64,000 bases of DNA, from positions 14,327 to 78,326 of the forward strand of contig JADJOC010000005.1 in NCBI GenBank assembly GCA_016713965.1, in the 5' to 3' direction. Shown here piece after piece: positions 59,088 to 64,000 of the stretch. The position numbers and the translations under genes are program-made. The notes under the pieces are model-generated. The model was not told the DNA's origin. It did no database searches and saw only the letters and a program-made list of their open reading frames with translations. Position 1 is the first letter of the stretch. Each line of letters starts with the position of its first letter. This DNA comes from Chitinophagaceae bacterium (lineage in GTDB: Bacteria; Bacteroidota; Bacteroidia; Chitinophagales; Chitinophagaceae).

Positions 59088-59159
59088 AAGCGACCCACCC
59101 CCTTTTCTAAAAACGAAACCCCAACAACGTAGGCCTCGCATAAACACGGGGGGTGGCTT
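59088..59159. other. Long-range GC-rich hairpin
   Basis: CCACCCCC (59095-59102) pairs perfectly with GGGGGTGG (59149-59156), extended by AAG/CTT across a 4-nt bulge, enclosing 46 nt. It ends the C-rich block and lies about 210 nt upstream of the tRNA gene. Confidence 0.55.
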
Positions 59160-59367
59160 GAAAGAATGTTTAAATGGCTTTTTTTTGTAAAAGCTATATA
59201 ATATGGAAGTAAGCGTGTGGCTGATTAAGGTGGTTTTTTATTTACACTCACTCATATAAAATTGTGAATACACAACATTTTGTGTAAAAGGTATAGTATC
59301 TTTAAGGTTAAATACTTTTTTTATGTATTGCCAAATCTAAGAGTAGTTAAGAATTTGTCCGTGATAT

Positions 59368-59438
59368 AGGGGTTAGTTTAAGGAAGCAGCAGGTCTCCAA
59401 AACCTTGCATGGAAAAGGTTCGATTCCTTTAACCTTTG
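59368..59438 (+). tRNA. trnW: tRNA-Trp (anticodon CCA), short D-arm
   Basis: A 7-bp acceptor stem (AGGGGTT with AACCTTT, two G-U pairs), anticodon loop CTCCAAA (anticodon CCA at 59397-59399), and a perfect 5-bp T-stem (AAAGG/CCTTT) around the invariant TTCGATT loop are present. The discriminator G is followed by CA. The D-arm is unusually small (GTTT-AAGG-AAGC, 4-nt loop), and the first anticodon pair is mismatched. Acceptor start and loop match Bacteroidota tRNA-Trp. It could supply Trp codons or be partly degenerate. Confidence 0.75.
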
Positions 59439-59491
59439 CAAAATAATCTTATATTTGTTTTATTAGTTTTAGGTTAAAATAATAATTACAT

Positions 59492-59528
59492 CCCCTGCAA
59501 GTTTCTACTTAGCGGGGCTTTTTATTTT
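59492..59528 (+). terminator. Terminator after the tRNA
   Basis: CCCC-GCAAG pairs with CTT-GCGGGG (59492-59517, one bulge on each side) around a 6-nt loop. CTTTTTATTTT follows. It ends the tRNA transcript before the rightward early genes. Confidence 0.7.
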
Positions 59529-59583
59529 AAAAATATTTGAGAAATAATTTGGAAATGTAGAAATAAGTGTTAATCTTTACACC

Positions 59584-59730
59584 ATGAAGAAAGAAACAGT
59601 TTGTTTAGAAACAATTAAGGTTTATCAATCCACCGCAAAAATTCTACGGGAACGAAAAGAAAAAACAGGAATACCAATGTTAAAATTGGTAGAAAAAGCT
59701 GTACTAAAAACATATAAAACCAACTTTTAA
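59584..59730 (+). CDS. Small ribbon-helix-helix-like protein, 48 aa
   Basis: ATG 59584 to TAA 59730, 48 residues. ETVCLETIKVYQSTAKILRE, then KTGIPMLKLVEKAVLKTY, fits the strand-helix-helix plan of Arc-type repressors, including the typical TGIPM..LVE phrase. Upstream, TTTG and AATCTTTA are 20 nt apart and the box ends 4 nt before the ATG, a weak version of the leaderless promoter. The next gene starts at the base after its stop. Probable early regulator. Confidence 0.6.
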   Translation: MKKETVCLETIKVYQSTAKILRERKEKTGIPMLKLVEKAVLKTYKTNF

Positions 59731-59919
59731 ATGAAAAATAATGATATATGCTGCATACCATGTGGGGTTGCTTCATTAACCGAAAAACAAAAGAAAAAAC
59801 TTGGTGGTGCGATAACCTCAAATTTGGGTATTTGTTGTGTATGTGGTAAAGAAACTGATGTTGTTCCAGTACGACATTATAATTACTTAAATAAAAATAC
59901 TAATGAAAGTAAAGATTAA
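59731..59919 (+). CDS. Small zinc-finger-like protein, 62 aa
   Basis: ATG 59731 directly abuts the previous TAA. CCIPCGVASLTE and LGICCVCGKETD place two CxxC knuckles about 28 residues apart, a zinc-ribbon layout, followed by VVPVRHYNYL. A phage-type zinc or HNH-adjacent protein; function unknown. Overlaps the next gene by 17 nt. Confidence 0.6.
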   Translation: MKNNDICCIPCGVASLTEKQKKKLGGAITSNLGICCVCGKETDVVPVRHYNYLNKNTNESKD

Positions 59920-60178
59920 GAAAGTACCCTATATAGAAATGATTGGGGATTGGATTAGGGTTACTTATAAAGAAGAAACTGTTATTGAGGAAAGTAAGTT
60001 AAATAAAATATGGGGGGCTGTAAAAAATTACAAGTTTATTTTTTGCCTTGGGTTTTTCTTTTTAAATATATATTGTGGGATAATGCCATTTAATAAAATA
60101 TTTACTTTTATACATGGATTTTTTGCATGTTATTTTCTTATTGGATCAATTTATTTTTTTGCAGAAAAATATAATTAA
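59903..60178 (+). CDS. Two-helix membrane protein, 91 aa
   Basis: ATG 59903. A cytoplasmic first half (VPYIEMIGDWIRVTYKEETV) is followed by two hydrophobic helices (FIFCLGFFFLNIYCGIM and FFACYFLIGSIYFF). Early operon; possibly superinfection exclusion or host-membrane targeting, inferred from topology only. Confidence 0.55.
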   Translation: MKVKIKKVPYIEMIGDWIRVTYKEETVIEESKLNKIWGAVKNYKFIFCLGFFFLNIYCGIMPFNKIFTFIHGFFACYFLIGSIYFFAEKYN

Positions 60179-60183
60179 CAACC

Positions 60184-60510
60184 ATGAAACCAAAGACTTA
60201 CATACTACAAAAAGATATATTTTTCGCTAAAGCTGGAGATGAATTTATAGAAACTGGTACTAACTCAATGAGTTATCTTCATAAACAAACATGGTGTCAA
60301 TTATCCGTTGATGTAATTGAAAACAATCCTGAATGGTTTAAACTAAAGGAAGAAGAAAGAGAGAAAATACAAATTTCTTCATCTATATATAAGTGTGGAA
60401 TGACAGGAAAAACAATATTTAATTATCAAATTAATTTAAGTAAATGTTTACGAGATGATACTGTGAGTAAAATCCAAGAAGCCATACAAAAAATAGTTAA
60501 TGATGACTAA
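60184..60510 (+). CDS. Hypothetical protein, 108 aa
   Basis: ATG 60184. It begins KTYILQKDIFFAKAGDEFIE, a small beta-type start, and continues with ENNPEWFKLKEEEREKIQIS. The Trp-Phe phrase occurs in many phage-encoded small proteins of unknown role. Overlaps the next gene by 8 nt. Confidence 0.55.
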   Translation: MKPKTYILQKDIFFAKAGDEFIETGTNSMSYLHKQTWCQLSVDVIENNPEWFKLKEEEREKIQISSSIYKCGMTGKTIFNYQINLSKCLRDDTVSKIQEAIQKIVNDD

Positions 60511-60829
60511 AGAAGAAATTATTGCCACGATTATTCCTCCTATATATACAGAGACTTTTCAAAAAATAGGTAAAGAAAGTATAGTAGTTGATGGTATTAC
60601 ATATCATGCAAAAAAAGTAAAAGAAAGTTATTATATGGGTTTGGTAGGATATGTAAGAGGTGTTCGTTTAGAGACATCTTCGGAAGGAGTAACAGATGAA
60701 ACATTTAATAAAATTTATACAAAAGATGTATTACATAAAGATTATTATGATAAAGAGAAAATAATGGTTAATTTTTTAATGGATGATGAAAAATATAATG
60801 AATTTCAAAAAATTAAATACAATCTATGA
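60503..60829 (+). CDS. Hypothetical protein, 108 aa
   Basis: Two adjacent ATGs (60500 and 60503) overlap the previous stop; I use 60503. Mixed alpha/beta with VVDGITYHAKKVKESYYMGL. Its TGA is shared with the double ATG of the next gene. Function unknown. Confidence 0.55.
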   Translation: MTKEEIIATIIPPIYTETFQKIGKESIVVDGITYHAKKVKESYYMGLVGYVRGVRLETSSEGVTDETFNKIYTKDVLHKDYYDKEKIMVNFLMDDEKYNEFQKIKYNL

Positions 60830-61119
60830 TGAAAACTAAACTAAAAGTATTATCCAATAATAGTTTGTATAGTGATTCAGATGATGCATTGAATGGGAGG
60901 TTTGGTGAAATAAAATCAGCAATGGATGAATACGCCAAAGAGGTAGCTATTGATTTTTTACATTGGTTTCAGCAAACCGATTTTTCAACTTTTGTTGATG
61001 ATATAGAAGGCAAGGTTTTTTTTATTAGATGTGAAAATGAAGATGATAATAAACATTATTCAAATGATGATGTGTTTGAAGAATACTTAAAAAGTAAATC
61101 CAATGAACAACAACATTAA
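60829..61119 (+). CDS. Hypothetical acidic protein, 96 aa
   Basis: Two ATGs (60826, 60829) straddle the previous TGA; I use 60829. Acidic, with FGEIKSAMDEYAKEVAIDFL and HWFQQTDFSTFVDDIEG. Overlaps the next gene by 17 nt. Function unknown. Confidence 0.55.
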   Translation: MKTKLKVLSNNSLYSDSDDALNGRFGEIKSAMDEYAKEVAIDFLHWFQQTDFSTFVDDIEGKVFFIRCENEDDNKHYSNDDVFEEYLKSKSNEQQH

Positions 61120-61291
61120 CTACACAACTGAATTAGAAAAGGTTATAGGAGTATTCAATTATAAAGGATGTCAGGTAACAAAGTGGGGTGAAGGTTATTT
61201 TGTTTTGGATAATTTTTGTCCAAATTTGGAAACGGTTGATATTTTGATTAATTCAGCATTACAATCATTAGGTAAAAGTATTTTAAAATAA
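61103..61291 (+). CDS. Hypothetical protein, 62 aa
   Basis: ATG 61103. Contains EKVIGVFNYKGCQVTKWGEG and FVLDNFCPNLETVDILI. Last gene before a terminator-like hairpin. No family recognised. Confidence 0.5.
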   Translation: MNNNINYTTELEKVIGVFNYKGCQVTKWGEGYFVLDNFCPNLETVDILINSALQSLGKSILK

Positions 61292-61315
61292 GTTGTTTTT
61301 CAGTTGTTAATACTT

Positions 61316-61349
61316 AGGAGGTGGTTAGTTGTTTGGCTGCCTCCTTATT
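61316..61349 (+). terminator. Terminator-like hairpin
   Basis: AGGAGG (61316-61321) pairs with CCTCCT (61340-61345) around an 18-nt loop, then TATTTAAAA. The T-tract is weak, so it may be a leaky terminator or mRNA-stability element in the operon. Confidence 0.45.
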
Positions 61350-61365
61350 TAAAATTAAAAATTAA

Positions 61366-61479
61366 GGTAAATTCTATAATTACGTTACGGGATGCTACGA
61401 TATTTACGATATTTCTAATGGCCAACTAACAGAATATAAGTATCCAGAATCCGTAGATTATGGCACGGTATCAAATTAA
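61366..61479 (+). pseudogene. Open protein-like fragment without a start codon
   Basis: After an in-frame TAA (61363) the frame is open for 37 codons with protein-like content (VTGCYDIYDISNGQLTEYKY, then PESVDYGTVSN) and ends TAA 61479. No ATG, GTG or TTG initiates it. It looks like the 3' end of a lost gene, 10 nt before the next ATG. Confidence 0.4.
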
Positions 61480-61489
61480 ATAAAAAACG

Positions 61490-61684
61490 ATGACAAATAA
61501 GGAGTACATAGACTTAAAACCACCAATAGGGATATTACCTGAATATTTTTGGAAAGATCAAAGGTTTAAAGATTTATGTGAAGCAATAAAGAGATATTGG
61601 GATGGAGGGTATAAAATTCCTGTGGAATGGATAGAAGAGTATAATAGATTAATTATTGAATTAAAAACTCCACAGCCTAAATAA
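61490..61684 (+). CDS. Hypothetical protein, 64 aa
   Basis: ATG 61490. It starts MTNKEYIDLKPPIGILPEYF, whose first nine residues match the micro-ORF at 61693 and, less closely, the start of the 195-aa gene at 61962. The rest (KRYWDGGYKIPVEWIEEYNR) is a short phage-type helix bundle. Function unknown. Confidence 0.55.
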   Translation: MTNKEYIDLKPPIGILPEYFWKDQRFKDLCEAIKRYWDGGYKIPVEWIEEYNRLIIELKTPQPK

Positions 61685-61692
61685 TTTGTTTT

Positions 61693-61731
61693 ATGACAAA
61701 CCAAAAATACATAGACTTAATAAGCAGATAA
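61693..61731 (+). other. 12-codon micro-ORF resembling the N-termini of both neighbours
   Basis: ATG 61693 encodes MTNQKYIDLISR then TAA. It matches MTNKEYIDL at 61490 and MDNQEYIALISR at 61962. It may be a recombination scar or a translated leader for the next gene, whose ATG follows the stop by one base. Confidence 0.5.
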
Positions 61732-61732
61732 T

Positions 61733-61960
61733 ATGAAATATGACACAATGTTTACAGTAACCATTTATGTAGAAGATAATGGGGAACTGGAGTTACTTGA
61801 AAATAATCTTAATATAATTGATGGGTCAGTTATATTAAAAGTTGAACATAGAAAAATAGGGATTTATGTAGATATTTTAATTCCAAGTATGGATTTATTG
61901 TATATGTTAGGTAAATATGTGGGTTGTGATAAAAAAAGGGTTTTTAATAAAGATTTATAA
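61733..61960 (+). CDS. Hypothetical protein, 75 aa
   Basis: ATG 61733. Strand-rich (TMFTVTIYVEDNGELELLEN, then VEHRKIGIYVDILIPSMDLL), no motif. One base separates its stop from the start of the annealing-protein candidate. Function unknown; perhaps a partner of the recombinase. Confidence 0.5.
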   Translation: MKYDTMFTVTIYVEDNGELELLENNLNIIDGSVILKVEHRKIGIYVDILIPSMDLLYMLGKYVGCDKKRVFNKDL

Positions 61961-61961
61961 T

Positions 61962-62549
61962 ATGGATAACCAAGAATATATTGCTTTGATAAGCAGAGAG
62001 CCTACACCCGATATGATAAGTGAAAAACGGGATAAGGATGGTAATTTGCTGTATAAGTATATCAAAAAATCAATTTTACAAAGAGAATTGTTGAACCTTT
62101 ATCAAGGTTGTTCAAAGTGGGAAATGCTTCGGGAGAGTGTTATAAAGGGGGGTATGTGGGGTACAGGAATTTTACATGTAAAATTACCTTTTAATGGGGA
62201 ATGGGTTTATTATACAGGTACTGCATCTTTGCCCCATGAAAAGAAATTAAGACTTGGATTCCCTTCACTTGAAGCCCATTGTATGATAAACGCATGTAAA
62301 AAGATAGGCCCATATTTCGGACAAAATCTTAACATTGACGAAGAAGATGCAATACTTGATGATGAAGTTCCTGAAACTAATATTGAGCATGAGAGGTGGG
62401 AGAAATTGATTGACGATTGTAATTCACCCGAAGAATTAGCTGTATATAAGCCACAAATACCAAAAGAATTGACAAAATTTTACATGGATAAGTTAAAGTC
62501 ATTCACTAAAAATGTAAAAAGTAATGGACTTCTCCAAAACACTCATTAG
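61962..62549 (+). CDS. Putative single-strand annealing protein, 195 aa
   Basis: I start at ATG 61962 (MDNQEYIALIS); the longer frame overlaps the previous gene. The segment VYYTGTASLPHEKKLRLGFP followed by LEAHCMINACKKIGPYFGQN has the vtGtaslp...KKIGPyFGqnLN pattern of Rad52/Erf/Sak-type annealing proteins. Directly upstream and overlapping is a YqaJ exonuclease, the usual partner. It would pair resected ends during phage recombination. The family match is by motif and context only. Confidence 0.65.
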   Translation: MDNQEYIALISREPTPDMISEKRDKDGNLLYKYIKKSILQRELLNLYQGCSKWEMLRESVIKGGMWGTGILHVKLPFNGEWVYYTGTASLPHEKKLRLGFPSLEAHCMINACKKIGPYFGQNLNIDEEDAILDDEVPETNIEHERWEKLIDDCNSPEELAVYKPQIPKELTKFYMDKLKSFTKNVKSNGLLQNTH

Positions 62550-63279
62550 ATGTTCGGCTATTGGTCAAATAATGACTGAGCCAAAGGATGCAACTGCAAA
62601 AAAAAATGGTGATTTGTCAAAAACAGCACAATCCTACCTAATAAATACCTACATCAAGGAAAAATATGGTAGGGAACGAGATATTACCACAAAACAAATG
62701 GCTAAGGGTAAGCAAGGGGAGGAAGACGGTATTACCATGTTGAGCAAATACAAAAAAAAGTTCCTTAAAAAGAATGATGTACGTTTAAATAATGAATTTT
62801 TAACTGGTGAGCCGGATATTTTTGAAGGAGAAAGCATTTATAACGCAGATTACATTACAGATATAAAATTATCTTGGGATATTTGGACATTTTTGCCAAA
62901 TGTAATATCAACACTTGATAAAAACTATTGGTGGCAATTACAGGGCTATTTTAGCCTCACAAATGCACATGCTGGGGAAATAGCCTATATACTTTTAGAT
63001 ACGCCAGAAAACATCATCCAAAATGAGAAATACAAGCTATTAAGACAGATGAATGTTATATCCGAAGAAAGCCCTGAATACATTTACGCCTCCGCAGCTT
63101 TGGAAATTAACATGATTTACCCTGACATTCCATTAGATGAAAAGATTTTAATATTCTCTGTACAGAGAGATGATGAAGCAATTGAAAGGATAAACCCAAA
63201 AGTAGAAAAGTGCAGGGAGTTTTTGCATGATTTCGAAAAAATGCACAAAAGATTTCCTTATTTTGATAAAGTGATGTAA
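62524..63279 (+). CDS. YqaJ-type phage exonuclease, 251 aa
   Basis: ATG 62524, overlapping the annealing-protein gene by 26 nt. PD-(D/E)XK nuclease features: GEEDGI (about 65-70), EFLTGEPDIF with Asp98, ITDIKLSW with Asp113 and Lys115, and NYWWQLQGYF (135-143), a phrase characteristic of YqaJ/lambda-exonuclease proteins. It resects DNA 5' ends to make substrates for the annealing partner. Length is typical. Confidence 0.85.
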   Translation: MDFSKTLIRCSAIGQIMTEPKDATAKKNGDLSKTAQSYLINTYIKEKYGRERDITTKQMAKGKQGEEDGITMLSKYKKKFLKKNDVRLNNEFLTGEPDIFEGESIYNADYITDIKLSWDIWTFLPNVISTLDKNYWWQLQGYFSLTNAHAGEIAYILLDTPENIIQNEKYKLLRQMNVISEESPEYIYASAALEINMIYPDIPLDEKILIFSVQRDDEAIERINPKVEKCREFLHDFEKMHKRFPYFDKVM

Positions 63280-63299
63280 CTTGCATCAAAAATATACAA

Positions 63300-63464
63300 A
63301 TGCCTCGAATTACATCAGATATTTCCGCTGAATTGAGAGATTTTATTAAAGATTTTTCAGAAAAGGACAACCGCTCATTTAGTAAAACAGTTTGCATACT
63401 TTTGCAACAAGCCGTTAAAGAAAGAACACGGAAACGCAAAAATGCAAAAGAAGATAATACTTAA
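63300..63464 (+). CDS. Small ribbon-helix-helix protein, 54 aa
   Basis: ATG 63300 to TAA 63464. PRITSDISAELRDFIKDFSE, then SFSKTVCILLQQAVKERTRK, matches the beta-strand plus two-helix plan of Arc/CopG-type DNA-binding proteins. Basic C-terminus. It overlaps the RusA start by 23 nt and sits in the recombination module, so it may regulate that module. Confidence 0.65.
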   Translation: MPRITSDISAELRDFIKDFSEKDNRSFSKTVCILLQQAVKERTRKRKNAKEDNT

Positions 63465-63923
63465 TATTACACCTGCCACTTGGGTCAGAGTAACCGCTAA
63501 TGACAAGATTTTCTTTAGGATTCCCAGAGACAAACTATATCCGTCTGGATTAAAAAGGCTTCTCCGAATAGAAAAGTATAATGATTACAAAGCAACACTT
63601 CTTGGCATAGCCAAATCAAAAAAATTTACAATTCCTGCACAGGGAGCAGGCGTAACATTTTTTATCCCATGCCCGAAAAGCTGGTCAAATAAAAAGAAAA
63701 AACGCTACCATGGAACACTTCACCAATCACGCCCCGATCTTAAAAATTTACTTTCGCCTGGGAAGATGCACTTTGTATAGAGGATAAATACATAGGCCAT
63801 TATTCTTATTTATGTAAAAGATGGGTGGACTTCCCTACTGGCTGGATCGAAATTACCTTTAATGATTTACCGTTTGAAGCAATAGAAATGCCCTCCATCG
63901 AAGGAGAAAGTACGACTTTGTGA
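63442..63923 (+). CDS. rusA: RusA-type Holliday-junction resolvase, needs a -1 frameshift (about 160 aa)
   Basis: From ATG 63442 the frame-0 product of 112 aa ends too early (TAG 63778). It stops just after HQSRPDLKNL, the RusA catalytic region. Reading -1 after AAT-TTA (site A-AAT-TTA, 63744-63750) continues TFAWEDALCIEDKYIGHYSY and so on through RWVDFPTGWIEITF to TGA 63923. This restores the family C-terminus with no length change. The shift site fits the X-XXY-YYZ rule. It could be programmed frameshifting or a sequencing or natural indel. RusA cuts four-way junctions, here after the YqaJ/annealing pathway. Both N-terminal (VTFFIPCPKSWSNKKKKRYH) and C-terminal parts match the family. Confidence 0.7.
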
Positions 63924-64000
63924 GTATTGTATATTCTATTTAACATAATGTTTTCAGTCTCTAAAATTAGAAAAAATCTATATATTAATATTAATATATA
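63924..64000. other. Right window end, no feature seen
   Basis: The last 77 nt are AT-rich and end in alternating TATATTAATATTAATATATA. I see no complete gene or terminator here. The region may continue into another gene outside the window. Confidence 0.5.

Noticed and set aside
1..64000. CRISPR array
   Set aside because: No set of regularly spaced identical repeats with unique spacers was seen; the repeats found are iteron-like, tandem or dispersed pairs.
1..64000. Integrase or other lysogeny machinery
   Set aside because: No tyrosine or serine recombinase or attachment site was recognised; the helix-turn-helix proteins alone do not prove lysogeny.

Overview
This window looks like most or all of the genome of a short-tailed (podovirus-type) phage of a Bacteroidota host. 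The DNA is AT-rich. Genes lack Shine-Dalgarno sites and have A-rich start regions. Several promoters match the Bacteroidota primary-sigma consensus TTTG-N19-TAnnTTTG. Tail-fibre-like proteins resemble Bacteroidota surface proteins. No integrase or clear lysogeny gene is visible. The head-tail gene order (terminase, portal, scaffold, capsid, ring-like proteins, a 1132-aa tail protein, then giant cargo-like proteins) resembles crAss-like phages. No crAss-type RNA polymerase was seen, so I do not assign it to that group.

Layout. (1) 1-2.8 kb: small accessory genes on both strands, an SxGC-type putative endolysin at 922-1476, and a diverged repeat element present twice in opposite orientation. 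(2) 2.9-4.6 kb, leftward: small membrane proteins and a membrane-anchored PAS protein, probably the lysis region. (3) 4.7-7.9 kb: fibre/adhesin-like proteins, two with Sec signal peptides. (4) 8.2-36.7 kb, leftward: cargo proteins including a 2330-aa protein with an HExxH metallopeptidase motif, tail and connector proteins, a stand-alone GroES, a collar-type fibre, the capsid protein, scaffold, portal and terminase. (5) 37-40.5 kb: a chaperonin cassette with a tandem (two-domain) GroES, GroEL and a GroES remnant. (6) 40.5-46.2 kb: a glycan cassette of five glycosyltransferase-type proteins and a methyltransferase. (7) 46.2-48.3 kb: an isolated small gene with its own terminator, a leftward operon of small genes and a divergent switch region with a leaderless regulator. 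(8) 48.3-49.2 kb: a gene-free stretch that folds into an elaborate RNA, including a pseudoknot, and ends in a terminator. (9) 49.2-55.7 kb, rightward: replication initiator (with internal iterons), DnaB helicase, NinG nuclease and many small genes. (10) 55.7-58.6 kb: a leftward early operon. (11) 58.65-59.3 kb: a gene-free stretch with strong strand asymmetry (C much greater than G), then tRNA-Trp and a terminator. (12) 59.6-63.9 kb, rightward: small early genes, a probable annealing recombinase, YqaJ exonuclease, a ribbon-helix-helix protein and a RusA resolvase split by a -1 frameshift at a canonical slippery site.

The replication and recombination genes form a lambda-like system. The chaperonin genes would help fold virion proteins, and the glycan genes could decorate the virion or alter the host surface. 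The strongest candidates for something undescribed are the large structured RNA at 48.4-49.2 kb, the recurrent leaderless promoter layout, the triplicated GroES domains and the C-rich gene-free block at 58.7-59.0 kb.
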